Assembly (NCBI RefSeq): GCF_013266735.1 | Contig: NZ_JABSNU010000001.1 | Location: 1 to 64,000 of the forward strand | Direction: 5' to 3' | From: Pedobacter foliorum | GTDB taxonomy: Bacteria > Bacteroidota > Bacteroidia > Sphingobacteriales > Sphingobacteriaceae | Length of the DNA: 64,000 bases | In this document: positions 7,894-16,677 of the stretch, piece after piece | Layout of the letters: each line of letters starts with the position of its first letter | Numbering within the stretch: the first letter of the stretch is position 1 | Made by a program: the position numbers and the translations under genes | The notes under the pieces: generated by a model | Databases searched by the model: none | What the model saw: the letters and a program-made list of their open reading frames with translations, nothing else | Told to the model about the DNA's origin: nothing

Positions 7894-7910
7894 TTGGTAT
7901 TCGGCTTGTA
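7894..7910 (+). promoter_or_regulatory. Sigma-54-like -24/-12 promoter of the efflux operon
   Basis: TTGGTATTCGGCTTGTA keeps the invariant GG of the -24 box and, at the correct ten-base spacing, TTG of the -12 box (TTGT instead of TTGC). The predicted start site near 7921 precedes the ATG at 7935, which supports that start over the upstream ATG at 7911. The operon itself encodes a sigma-54 activator. The match is imperfect. Confidence 0.45.
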
Positions 7911-7934
7911 ATGGTTTGTTCAAATAAACCACAG

Positions 7935-9182
7935 ATGGACAAACCAATTGAAGAAGAAGTTACCGCAAAAAGAAAGAAGAAGACAAGGATAATTGTATTG
8001 ATAATAGTGAGCGTGATTGTCGCAGGCGTATTCACTTTACGCGCCTATATTAAACCATCAATAGCAACTGCTGAATTTACGACAGGGGTGGCTGAAACAG
8101 GTAACATAGAAAATACGATAAATGCTACTGGGGAAGTACTGCCTGAATTTGAAGAAGTACTAACCAGCCCTATAAATGCTGCAGTACGAAATGTTCTAAT
8201 GGATGCAGGTACAAAGGTTAAAGCGGGAGAATCTATCCTTACTTTGGATAAGTCATCGGCCGAAACTGAGTTCGATAAACTAAAATTTCAGATCGAATCC
8301 AAAGAAAATGAAATCAAAAAACTAAAGCTCGATCTCGAGAAAACCTTTTACGATATCAATTCCAATAACAACATCAAGCAACTGCGTATTGCAAATTTTA
8401 AAGATGCAGTTGCAAGTGCGCAACGGCTGTATAAAGCAGGCGGAGGCACAAAAGAAGACATTGAGCAGGCTCAGTTAAATTTAAAAGTAGCAGAGCTTGA
8501 AAAGCAGCAGCTTGAAAATGAGATTAAAAACAAGCAGCAAACTATGAAAATAGAGATCAGAGAGGCTGAAATTGCTTTGGCTATTCAAAAGAGTGATCAG
8601 CAAGCCTTAAAGCGCAAACTTGATCTGGCCAATGTGATTGCCACACGAGCTGGTGTGGTAACCTGGGTAAATAAAAACATTGGGGCTAGTATAAAGGAAG
8701 GTGAGTCTTTAGCTAGAATCGCAAATCTGAGTAGTTATAAGGTTACAGGCAGTATATCTGATAACATGTTAGATCAGCTTCATAATAACATGTCTGCCAT
8801 AATCAGAATAAATGATACTCAACTTAGAGGATCGGTTTCCAGTGTTTCTCCGGCAGTAAATAATTCAATTGTTTCGTTTGAAGTTCAGCTGGATGAAAAG
8901 AACAATAAATTGCTTAGACCAAATATGAAAGTTGATGTTTTCCTGATTACAGAAACGCGTAACAAGGTAATTCGTGTTGCTAATGGAGCAGCTTTTAAAG
9001 GTTCAAATCAACAAGTGGTTTTTGTATTAAATAATGGGAAAGCTGTACGAAGAAGCGTAAAAACCGGCCTTAGTAACTTTGATTATGTAGAAGTAATAAG
9101 TGGTATAAAAGCAGGGGAGACAGTGATCACTTCTGATATGAGTAAGTACGAGTATTCAAAAGAAATTTCAATCACTAATTGA
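7935..9182 (+). CDS. HlyD-family periplasmic adaptor of an ABC efflux pump
   Basis: Adaptor of 415 residues from ATG 7935 (MDKPIEEE). An in-frame ATG at 7911 lies at the predicted transcription start and is disfavoured. A positively charged N-terminus is followed by one membrane segment (IIVLIIVSVIVAGVFTL), a barrel-sandwich segment (ATGEVLPEFEEVLTSPINA) and a long coiled-coil hairpin, roughly residues 105-220 and rich in K/E/Q. The return half (ATRAGVVTWVNKNIGASIKEGE) and beta-barrel domain end the protein. It should bridge the inner-membrane ABC pump to TolC. It is the first gene of a seven-gene operon with intergenic gaps of 5 to 26 bases. Confidence 0.92.
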   Translation: MDKPIEEEVTAKRKKKTRIIVLIIVSVIVAGVFTLRAYIKPSIATAEFTTGVAETGNIENTINATGEVLPEFEEVLTSPINAAVRNVLMDAGTKVKAGESILTLDKSSAETEFDKLKFQIESKENEIKKLKLDLEKTFYDINSNNNIKQLRIANFKDAVASAQRLYKAGGGTKEDIEQAQLNLKVAELEKQQLENEIKNKQQTMKIEIREAEIALAIQKSDQQALKRKLDLANVIATRAGVVTWVNKNIGASIKEGESLARIANLSSYKVTGSISDNMLDQLHNNMSAIIRINDTQLRGSVSSVSPAVNNSIVSFEVQLDEKNNKLLRPNMKVDVFLITETRNKVIRVANGAAFKGSNQQVVFVLNNGKAVRRSVKTGLSNFDYVEVISGIKAGETVITSDMSKYEYSKEISITN

Positions 9183-9192
9183 TCATAAGCAT

Positions 9193-10677
9193 ATGAAAAT
9201 CATTTTCACAGCGGCTTTAATGATCTTAAGTTGTTTTAATGCCTTGAGCATCGAAAAGAGTAGTGTACATACCCATGTAGAGTCGGATACCTTAAGGCTA
9301 ACTTTAAATGAAGTAGTAGAAAAAGCTAAGGCCAATTCTATTGCCTCAAAGCAAGCTACTACTGTTAAAGAAACCAAATATTGGGAGTGGAGAACATTTA
9401 AGTCTAATTATCAGCCTCAGTTAGCATTAAGTGGTATTTTACCAGGATATAATAAAACATACTCGCAAGTACTTCAACCAAATGGTACGGTAGCTTTTCA
9501 ACCGATAAGAAATGATAACTCTTCACTGACGCTTGATTTTAGTCAGAGTTTGGCCGCAACAGGTGGTACTATTTATGGTACCACCCAGTTGCAACGTTTT
9601 ACTGATTTTGACCGGGATAATGTGTTGTATAATGGTACTCCATATGGTATTGGGTATATACAACCTTTGTTGCAGTTTAATAGTCTTAAATGGGATAAAA
9701 GAATAGCACCACTAAAATACAATGAGAGTAAACAAGCTTACATAGAATCTCAGGAGCAAATTTCTGTAACAGTGACAGGGTATTTTTTCGATTTGCTACT
9801 TGCTCAAGTGAACCTTCATATTGCCGAGACTAATTATACGAACACAGGAAACATCTTAAACATAGCCAATACGAAGTTTGAATTAGGCAAAATCTCCAAA
9901 AATGAGATACTGCAATTACAGCTTGAACAGGTAAATGCTAAAAAAGCAGTCGGGACTGCAAAGCGAGATATGGAAATTGCAACACTCAATTTGAGAAGTT
10001 ACGCAGGGATAGAAGGAGATGATAGAATTGTGTTGACAATGCCAGAGGCGGTAAAACGTGTTGAGGTATCTTCTGAACGAGTTCTGATAGAAGCATTTGA
10101 AAACCGTTCTGATGCTATAGCTTTTGTAAGACGGATTGCGGAGGCAAAAAGAGATGTTGCAAAGGCTAAAGGGGAAAATGGGCTTACAGCTACTTTAAAG
10201 GCTAATTTGGGATTCTCTAGTGCAGGCAGTAATATATTAGACGTTTACCGATCACCTAAAAGTCAACAATCTGTTCAGTTGCAATTAGCTATCCCTGTGC
10301 TTGATTGGGGTAGATCTAAATCGAGGACTAAAACGGCAGAGGCTAATCAGCAGTTTACCATTTATGAGGTAGAGCAGGATAAGCAAACTTTTAAGCAGCA
10401 GATAGTAACCCAGGTAACGCTTTTTAATATGATGAAAGAACAATTGGAGTTAACTGCTCAGGCTGATAGGATTGCTTCTGAAAAATATCAGATTGCAAGT
10501 GAGCGCTACGTTTTAGGTAATCTGAGTATTACAGATCTGAGTATAGCATTTCAGGAAAGTGATAGGGCTAAAAGGGATTATGTAGCCTCATTAAGAGATT
10601 TTTGGGGAGCCTACTACCAGCTAAGGTACCTGTCGTTGTATGATTTCGAAAAAAATGAAAAAATAACTTATAAATAA
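9193..10677 (+). CDS. TolC-family outer-membrane efflux channel
   Basis: A 494-residue outer-membrane factor with a Sec signal peptide (MKIIFTAALMILSCFNALS). Two long helical repeats rich in Ala, Gln, Glu and Lys alternate with barrel strands, as in TolC. Typical elements are LTLNEVVEKAKANS at the start of the mature protein, QQSVQLQLAIPVLDWGRSKS in the second half, and ERYVLGNLSITDLSIAFQES near the C-terminus. It would form the exit duct for the adjacent HlyD adaptor and ABC pump. It starts ten bases after the adaptor gene. Confidence 0.93.
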   Translation: MKIIFTAALMILSCFNALSIEKSSVHTHVESDTLRLTLNEVVEKAKANSIASKQATTVKETKYWEWRTFKSNYQPQLALSGILPGYNKTYSQVLQPNGTVAFQPIRNDNSSLTLDFSQSLAATGGTIYGTTQLQRFTDFDRDNVLYNGTPYGIGYIQPLLQFNSLKWDKRIAPLKYNESKQAYIESQEQISVTVTGYFFDLLLAQVNLHIAETNYTNTGNILNIANTKFELGKISKNEILQLQLEQVNAKKAVGTAKRDMEIATLNLRSYAGIEGDDRIVLTMPEAVKRVEVSSERVLIEAFENRSDAIAFVRRIAEAKRDVAKAKGENGLTATLKANLGFSSAGSNILDVYRSPKSQQSVQLQLAIPVLDWGRSKSRTKTAEANQQFTIYEVEQDKQTFKQQIVTQVTLFNMMKEQLELTAQADRIASEKYQIASERYVLGNLSITDLSIAFQESDRAKRDYVASLRDFWGAYYQLRYLSLYDFEKNEKITYK

Positions 10678-10700
10678 ATCTTAATCACTAATTATACATT

Positions 10701-11366
10701 ATGATACGTTTACAAAATATTGAAAAGGTGTATCGCACCGATACTGTAGAAACACTGGCTATTAATGGCATTAGCTTAGATATTGCAAAAGGAGAGTTCC
10801 TATCGATAATGGGACCTTCGGGCTGTGGTAAAAGTACGCTGCTTAATATTATGGGCTTGCTGGATGAGCCATCCAAAGGGAGTATTAAAATTGCTGACCA
10901 GGATATTACTAGGTTTTCCGATCAGCAGTTAGCAAAATTCAGGAATCAGAAGCTGGGCTTTATATTTCAGAGTTACCACTTGATCAACGATTTACAAGTG
11001 TTGGATAACGTAGAGCTTCCACTGCTTTATCGTGCAGGTTCTGCTAAAGAGCGTAGAGAATTGGCTACAGAAGCTCTTGCGAAAGTTGGGTTGAGCAATA
11101 GGATCAAACACTTTCCTACCCAGCTTAGCGGAGGGCAGCGTCAGCGTGTGGCTATTGCCAGAGCAATTGTAGGTCGGCCACAAATCATTCTTGCAGATGA
11201 ACCAACAGGAAATCTGGATAGTGCAATGGGAAATGAAATTATGGATATCCTGATCAATCTTAATAAGAACGATGGAACAACCATAGTGATGGTTACCCAC
11301 GATGAAAATATGGCACATAAAACGCATCGATTGGTACGTTTGTTTGATGGTTCTCAAGTTCAATAA
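10701..11366 (+). CDS. ABC transporter ATP-binding protein (MacB/LolD type)
   Basis: A 221-residue ATPase of the MacB/LolD/FtsE class. Walker A is GPSGCGKST (residues ~39-47), the Q-loop region is KLGFIFQSYHLINDL, the signature is LSGGQRQRVAIARAI, and Walker B with D-loop is IILADEPTGNLD. The switch His lies in MVTHDENMA. This class powers mechanotransmission pumps that expel substrates from the periplasm through TolC. It pairs with the two permease genes immediately downstream (11- and 26-base gaps). Confidence 0.96.
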   Translation: MIRLQNIEKVYRTDTVETLAINGISLDIAKGEFLSIMGPSGCGKSTLLNIMGLLDEPSKGSIKIADQDITRFSDQQLAKFRNQKLGFIFQSYHLINDLQVLDNVELPLLYRAGSAKERRELATEALAKVGLSNRIKHFPTQLSGGQRQRVAIARAIVGRPQIILADEPTGNLDSAMGNEIMDILINLNKNDGTTIVMVTHDENMAHKTHRLVRLFDGSQVQ

Positions 11367-11377
11367 CCCTTATAGTT

Positions 11378-12616
11378 ATGCTTAAAAATTACTTTAAAAT
11401 AGCCATAGTGGTACTAAAAAGAAGAAAGTTCTTCACTTTTATCAGCTTGTTTGGTATCAGTTTTACTCTTACCATATTGATGGTAGCAACAGCATTTCTA
11501 GATAAAGCGCTTAGTCCAAGCTATCCTGATTTAAAAAGGAATAGATCATTGTATATAACGAAAGTAACATTGGAAAGCTCTAAGCAGCATTGGATAAACA
11601 GTAGCTCGGCATCTTTTTATTTTCTGGATCGTTATGTTTCAAAGTTAAAAGTGCCTGAGAAAATTGGAATATTTACTTATTCAAATAAGGTTAATGCTTA
11701 TGTGAACAATAAAAAGCTTGTTATAGAGAGTAAATATACTAATGCTACCTATTGGGAGATTGCTGAATATGTTTTTATGGAAGGCAAACCTTACACAAAG
11801 CAGCAGGTGGAGAACGCTGAGCGTGTGGCAGTAATTAGTGAAACAACCAGAAAGAATTACTTTGGTGATCAGAAATCTGTTGTAGGGAAGTACATTGAGG
11901 CAGATAATGTAAATTATAGAGTAATTGGAGTGGTAAAGGATATGCCTAGGAGTATACGTAATTTTTACGGAGATCTGTACTTGCCATATACTGTTTCCAA
12001 GGGGAGTTACAAAGATGTGGGCTTAACGGGAGGTTTTGGTGCAATATTATTAGCCAAATCAGAAAAAGATATTCCTAAAATGAAGGAGGAGTATTACCGA
12101 ATGCTTGCAAAGGTTCCTACTGGCGATAAGGAGTATGATATGTTATATGCACATGCAGATAATACAATTGAGCATTTGGCGAGGTCATTGGCAGGCAATA
12201 ATGAAAATGTAGGTATAGGCAGGTTACTAACTTACGGCAGTTTACTTGTTCTATTATTTTTGCTACTTCCAACTATAAATCTGGTTAATATCAACATCAC
12301 AAGAATAATGGAGCGCTCATCTGAAATTGGTGTACGTAAAGCTTTTGGTGCGTCCTCAAAAACTCTTGTATATCAGTTTATTGTTGAAAATGTTATTTTA
12401 ACTCTCCTTGGGGGTGTCATCGGTATTGTCTTGTCTGTAATATCAATTTACCTCTTTAATCAGTCTAATATTATTCCCAATCTCAATTTATCAATAAACT
12501 TTACAGTATTGTTTTTTGGATTTGTGGTCTGTCTGTTTTTTGGATTGCTTTCGGGAGTATATCCTGCATGGAGAATGTCAAGATTAAATGTAGTTAGTGC
12601 TTTGAAAGCACAATAA
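11378..12616 (+). CDS. ABC transporter permease, FtsX/MacB type (first)
   Basis: A 412-residue permease with one N-terminal membrane helix (FFTFISLFGISFTLTILMV), a periplasmic MacB-like domain of about 230 residues, and three C-terminal helices forming the FtsX domain. The motif SSEIGVRKAFGASSKTLVYQFIVENVIL before the second C-terminal helix is diagnostic, as is the final YPAWRMSRLNVVSALKAQ. It should form a heterodimer with the next permease. Many Bacteroidota relatives carry two such units fused in one protein; here they are separate genes. Confidence 0.94.
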   Translation: MLKNYFKIAIVVLKRRKFFTFISLFGISFTLTILMVATAFLDKALSPSYPDLKRNRSLYITKVTLESSKQHWINSSSASFYFLDRYVSKLKVPEKIGIFTYSNKVNAYVNNKKLVIESKYTNATYWEIAEYVFMEGKPYTKQQVENAERVAVISETTRKNYFGDQKSVVGKYIEADNVNYRVIGVVKDMPRSIRNFYGDLYLPYTVSKGSYKDVGLTGGFGAILLAKSEKDIPKMKEEYYRMLAKVPTGDKEYDMLYAHADNTIEHLARSLAGNNENVGIGRLLTYGSLLVLLFLLLPTINLVNINITRIMERSSEIGVRKAFGASSKTLVYQFIVENVILTLLGGVIGIVLSVISIYLFNQSNIIPNLNLSINFTVLFFGFVVCLFFGLLSGVYPAWRMSRLNVVSALKAQ

Positions 12617-12642
12617 GGAATCATTATTTAAAAGAAATTATC

Positions 12643-13827
12643 ATGTTTAAGCATTTATTTAAATTGATCTGGAACAAAAGGAAGCAGAATTTTCTGTTCC
12701 TGTCGGAAATACTGGTGTCCTTTATGGTCATATTTGCGGTATTCTCTCTATTGGTGTTTTATTATTTGAATTATATAAAGCCTAACGGGATTGAATATGA
12801 AAAGGTGTGGTCTATTCAATATAGTAACCCATTAAAAACTTCTAACGTAGATTCTCTTGAAACTTTTTATGAGAACGTAAGACGTACAATAAAAGCATTA
12901 CCTCAAGTTCAAGAGTTGTCCTTTTCAGTTTCTAATTATCCTTATTCAAATAGCCATTCAACTACTGGCTTTACCTATAAAGGCAAGGAATTGTCTCCTA
13001 TAGATAATTATATGATTGAGGATGATTATCATAAGGTATTGGGCATGAGGTTGTTGTCTGGTAGGTGGTTTAATAAAGAAGACAAAATTGGTAAGAAGAG
13101 AAATGTTGTTATTAATTCGACTTTAAAGCAAGCAATGTTTGGTGATGCAGAAGCAGTAGGTGCTGTTGTGGGAGCTGACAATGAAAAGGAAACCTGGAAA
13201 GTTATTGGGGTGGTGGCGGATGTAAAGGCCAGTGGAGACTTCTTGCCAGCTGGAAAAGGATTTTACAAAAGACTGGATAGTGGAGCCTTTGGCTGGATAG
13301 GGACTATTCTGATTAAAGTGAGCCCCGATGCAGATGCTGCTTTCGAAAGCCGTTTGCATAAACTGCTGGCCAGAACTATACAGAATTCAAATTTGGAGAT
13401 TCAGCATCTTGAAGACATGCGTGATTCAACTAATGAAGACACAATTATTCCGATGATTATTTGTATTACTGTAGCGGGCTTTCTTATCATTAACGTAGCT
13501 CTTGGTCTGTTTGGAGTGTTATGGTATAACATTAGCCAACGCAGGGGAGAAATAGGTTTAAGGAGGGCTCTTGGTGCAACGGGATCTTCTGTATCATTTC
13601 AACTTGTTTCAGAGTCATTGATGTTGGCAACATTATCCATTATCGTAGGTTCATTTTTTGCTTTGCAGTTTCCTTTGTTGAATGTATTTAATGTGCCTAC
13701 GGCTGTTTACATTATTGCGCTGCTGCTTTCGATTGCATTTATTTATTTGCTAGTGATATTCTGTTCTTTATATCCTGGTAAGCAGGCTGCTGCTATACAT
13801 CCTGCAATTGCATTGCATGAAGAATAA
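12643..13827 (+). CDS. ABC transporter permease, FtsX/MacB type (second)
   Basis: A 394-residue permease with the same architecture as its neighbour: N-terminal helix (FLSEILVSFMVIFAVFSLLVF), periplasmic domain, and three C-terminal helices with the RRGEIGLRRALGATGSSVSFQLVSES motif and the ending LYPGKQAAAIHPAIALHEE. Sequence similarity to the first permease is low outside these motifs, as expected of two non-identical halves of a heterodimeric pump. An internal promoter for the two regulatory genes overlaps the region just after its stop. Confidence 0.94.
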   Translation: MFKHLFKLIWNKRKQNFLFLSEILVSFMVIFAVFSLLVFYYLNYIKPNGIEYEKVWSIQYSNPLKTSNVDSLETFYENVRRTIKALPQVQELSFSVSNYPYSNSHSTTGFTYKGKELSPIDNYMIEDDYHKVLGMRLLSGRWFNKEDKIGKKRNVVINSTLKQAMFGDAEAVGAVVGADNEKETWKVIGVVADVKASGDFLPAGKGFYKRLDSGAFGWIGTILIKVSPDADAAFESRLHKLLARTIQNSNLEIQHLEDMRDSTNEDTIIPMIICITVAGFLIINVALGLFGVLWYNISQRRGEIGLRRALGATGSSVSFQLVSESLMLATLSIIVGSFFALQFPLLNVFNVPTAVYIIALLLSIAFIYLLVIFCSLYPGKQAAAIHPAIALHEE

Positions 13828-13844
13828 TAACTATATTAACTTTG
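13813..13844 (+). promoter_or_regulatory. Internal promoter before the response regulator
   Basis: TTG (13813-13815) and TAACTTTG (13837-13844) match the -33/-7 consensus with a spacer of 21 bases. The -7 element ends four bases before the ATG at 13848, so transcription would begin at or next to the start codon, giving a leaderless mRNA. It would allow basal synthesis of the regulator independent of the sigma-54 promoter. Confidence 0.5.
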
Positions 13845-13847
13845 TAT

Positions 13848-15221
13848 ATGATACTGATTGTAGATGACGATATTGCTGTAAGGACTTCTTTAACTTTATT
13901 GCTTGAAAGCGGAGGTAATAAAGTTCAGGAAGCTGATAGTGCTGTAGGGGCTTTAAATATCATCAAAAAGCAAATACCTGAACTGATTATTCTTGATCTT
14001 AACTTTTCCATTGATACTACCGGAAAGGAAGGGATGGAATTGCTGAGTAGCATTAGACAGATTGATGCTAGTGTTCCTGTAATTCTAATTACAGGTTGGG
14101 CAAGTATTCAGCTGGCTGTTCAGGGTATGAAACTTGGAGCCAACGATTTTATAAATAAGCCTTGGAATAATGAACACGTTCTGCAATCAGTTAAAACACT
14201 ACTTGAGTTAAACACTACTAAAACAAAGAATAGCAGTCGTAAACAACTAGATAAGCAGTATAACTTTAAACAGATTATTGCGGAGGATCCGCGAATGCTT
14301 GATATACTGGAAACCATAGGTCAGGTAGCACCAACTGATGCGTCGGTGCTAATTCTAGGAGAAAGTGGAACGGGGAAAGAACTAATAGCCGAAGCAATCC
14401 ATGAGAACAGTTTGCGTAGGAATAAGCCCTTTGTGAAGGTTAATCTTGGAGGTATATCTTCCTCTTTGTTTGAAAGTGAAATGTTTGGTCATGTTCGTGG
14501 TGCATTTACTGATGCCCGTTTTGATAGAACCGGACGATTTGAAATGTCAAATAAGGGAACTATTTTTTTAGATGAAATAGGGGAGCTCGAGGCAGGTAGT
14601 CAGGTTAAGCTATTAAGAGTATTGCAAGACAGAACATATGAAGTATTGGGTAGTAGCCGTAGTAAAGTCGTGGATGTCAGGGTGGTGTGCGCAACTAATA
14701 AAAGCTTAAATGAAATGGTCGGTGCGGGCACTTTCAGAGAAGACTTGTTGTATCGCATCAACCTGATCACCATTAATTTACCGCCTTTACGTGAACGATC
14801 TGGTGATATACCTTTATTGGTAAATTTCTTTATTGATAACCTTAAAGAAATTTACAATCGCCCATTGTTATCGGTATCGGCTAATGCAATGAAATGGCTG
14901 CAACAATTAGAGTTACCAGGTAATATAAGACAATTAAAAAATCTGGTAGAACGAACCATTTTAGTATGTAAAAATAACGAACTTGGTATTGATGATTTTA
15001 AAGCACAATTAGAACTATCTCCAACAAAAAAAGCAAGTGTACAAATGCCTGGTGTAGGCAGTATTACACTTGAGGAGATGGAAATTGAAATGGTTAAGAG
15101 AGCAATGAGCTTTCATCAAAATAAGATTACCAAAGCTGCTGCCTCTCTTGGAATAACAAGAAACTCACTATACCGCAGACTTGAGAAGTATCAGATTCCA
15201 TTTAATGAAGCCGAAGATTAA
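13848..15221 (+). CDS. Sigma-54-dependent response regulator (NtrC family)
   Basis: A 457-residue regulator from ATG 13848 (the frame also opens at TTG 13842, which is not preferred). A receiver domain (1-120) has the acidic pocket DDD at residues 6-8 and phospho-acceptor Asp50 in LILDLNF. The central AAA+ domain has Walker A GESGTGKE and Walker B GTIFLDEIGEL. The sigma-54 contact loop reads GAFTDA rather than GAFTGA, a variant I have seen in other Bacteroidota regulators. A Fis-type helix-turn-helix follows (TKAAASLGITRNSLYRRLEKY). It most likely activates the efflux operon that encodes it. Confidence 0.95.
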   Translation: MILIVDDDIAVRTSLTLLLESGGNKVQEADSAVGALNIIKKQIPELIILDLNFSIDTTGKEGMELLSSIRQIDASVPVILITGWASIQLAVQGMKLGANDFINKPWNNEHVLQSVKTLLELNTTKTKNSSRKQLDKQYNFKQIIAEDPRMLDILETIGQVAPTDASVLILGESGTGKELIAEAIHENSLRRNKPFVKVNLGGISSSLFESEMFGHVRGAFTDARFDRTGRFEMSNKGTIFLDEIGELEAGSQVKLLRVLQDRTYEVLGSSRSKVVDVRVVCATNKSLNEMVGAGTFREDLLYRINLITINLPPLRERSGDIPLLVNFFIDNLKEIYNRPLLSVSANAMKWLQQLELPGNIRQLKNLVERTILVCKNNELGIDDFKAQLELSPTKKASVQMPGVGSITLEEMEIEMVKRAMSFHQNKITKAAASLGITRNSLYRRLEKYQIPFNEAED

Positions 15222-15226
15222 ACTTA

Positions 15227-16492
15227 ATGAAGCTAAAGACTAAGTATATCCTTTTTATTGTCATTCTTCATCTTGTCTTTTTAGGACTTAGCTATCTTAT
15301 TCTGGAAAAGAATAAGGTGATTTTTATAGTTTCTGAAGTTTTGGTTATCATTTCGGTGGTGATCTCGATTGGTCTTTATAGACAGCTTGTAGAGCCTTTA
15401 AATTACCTGAGAGAGGGGATAAGTGCAATCAATGACCGTGATTTTAATGTTAAGTTTTTACCCACTGGAAAACAAGAAACAGATGAGCTGATAGATGTAT
15501 ATAATGAAATGATGGATGCCTTAAGGGAAGAAAGGACAAAGCAGGAAGCGCAGCACTTTTTTCTTGAAAAACTGATCCATACTTCGCCCACAGGTATCGT
15601 TATACTTGATTATGATAACCATGTGAAGCAAATTAACCCAAAAGCAGAAGAAATACTAGGTGTAAACCCTGAACTACTTTTAGCTCAGTTTGAACCACTT
15701 CAGGTTGGAGAGTCTAAAACTATAAGGATAGGTAGTTTAAATACCTACAAGGTTCAGAAATCTCATTTTATAGACAGAGGTTTTCCTCGCATGTTTGTGA
15801 TGATCGAAGAAGTAACCGCAGAGATTTTTGAAGCAGAAAAGAATGCTTATGGTAAAGTGATCAGGATGATGGCGCACGAAGTTAATAATACAATTGGGCC
15901 AGTAAATTCAATCATTAACATGGCTTTAGATGCCAATGATATTTGGGCTTCTGCTGATAAATCATCTTTAAAGAATGCGATGCATGTAGCTGTGGCCAGA
16001 AACCAGAACCTAAATCTGTTTATGAGAAACTTTGCAGACCTCGTAAAGTTGACACCGGTAAATAAGCTTCAGGTTGACCTTGTAGCCTTAATTTATTCAG
16101 TTTCAGATTTTATGCATATCAAAGCAAAGGAAAATGGTGCTAGTTTTGAATTTGACTTACCAAATACTCCGTTTTACATATCAGCTGATTCTCAGCAAAT
16201 GGAACAAGCACTGATTAATATAGTTAAAAATTCAGTAGAAGCTATTGAAAAAGAGGGTATTGTTCGCTTTGCTTTAAATACTAAATTAAAGAAACTGACA
16301 ATCTCTGATAATGGAAGGGGAATATCAGAGGACTTAAGTGAGCAGCTTTTTAGCCCGTTCTTTAGTACAAAGAAAGATGGTCAGGGTATTGGCCTTACTC
16401 TGGTTAGGGAGATATTGCTCAATCACGGTTTTGTATTTTCCTTAAAAACCTTACTGCCTGGACAAACAGATTTTGTTATTCAGCTCAGATAA
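15227..16492 (+). CDS. Sensor histidine kinase (NtrY/NtrB-like)
   Basis: A 421-residue kinase. Two membrane helices within residues 8-48 leave almost no periplasmic loop, so it may sense within the membrane or cytoplasm. A HAMP-like linker follows, then a PAS-like domain (FFLEKLIHTSPTGIVILDYD), then the H-box MAHEVNNTIGPVNSI with the phospho-accepting His near residue 217. The ATPase boxes are NIVKNSVEAI, ISDNGRGIS and GQGIGLTLVREIL. It begins five bases after the response regulator and is its obvious partner. The ligand is unknown. Confidence 0.95.
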   Translation: MKLKTKYILFIVILHLVFLGLSYLILEKNKVIFIVSEVLVIISVVISIGLYRQLVEPLNYLREGISAINDRDFNVKFLPTGKQETDELIDVYNEMMDALREERTKQEAQHFFLEKLIHTSPTGIVILDYDNHVKQINPKAEEILGVNPELLLAQFEPLQVGESKTIRIGSLNTYKVQKSHFIDRGFPRMFVMIEEVTAEIFEAEKNAYGKVIRMMAHEVNNTIGPVNSIINMALDANDIWASADKSSLKNAMHVAVARNQNLNLFMRNFADLVKLTPVNKLQVDLVALIYSVSDFMHIKAKENGASFEFDLPNTPFYISADSQQMEQALINIVKNSVEAIEKEGIVRFALNTKLKKLTISDNGRGISEDLSEQLFSPFFSTKKDGQGIGLTLVREILLNHGFVFSLKTLLPGQTDFVIQLR

Positions 16493-16599
16493 TCAGTTAT
16501 TTACAGTATTCTCTATTTTGCTTTTTCATTTTGATGTCATAACATTTACCTTAAGAGTTTATCCTGACTATTTTAGTATAATATTCAAAAGTTGAGATG

Positions 16600-16607
16600 T
16601 ACCTTTG
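16600..16607 (+). promoter_or_regulatory. -7 promoter element of the DUF5686 gene
   Basis: TACCTTTG is an exact TAnnTTTG match. The predicted start near 16614 gives a leader of about 64 bases. TTAG about 24 bases upstream is only a weak -33 match. Confidence 0.45.
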
Positions 16608-16677
16608 TCGACATCCTGAATGAGTATGTCCGGTAAATACCATTGCGTTAGCAGGATTAAGGTAAATGAATTACATA

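Noticed and set aside
7911..7934. Upstream ATG of the HlyD adaptor
   Set aside because: It would lie upstream of the predicted transcription start (about 7921) and adds an unlikely MVCSNKPQ extension.
10992..11363. 123-residue open frame on the minus strand
   Set aside because: It lies wholly inside the ABC ATPase gene, whose motifs are complete on the plus strand; composition is Cys/His-rich and unlike a real protein.
13848..15221. Loss of sigma-54 contact because of GAFTDA instead of GAFTGA
   Set aside because: The variant occurs in other Bacteroidota regulators with intact AAA+ domains, so it is not by itself evidence of inactivity.
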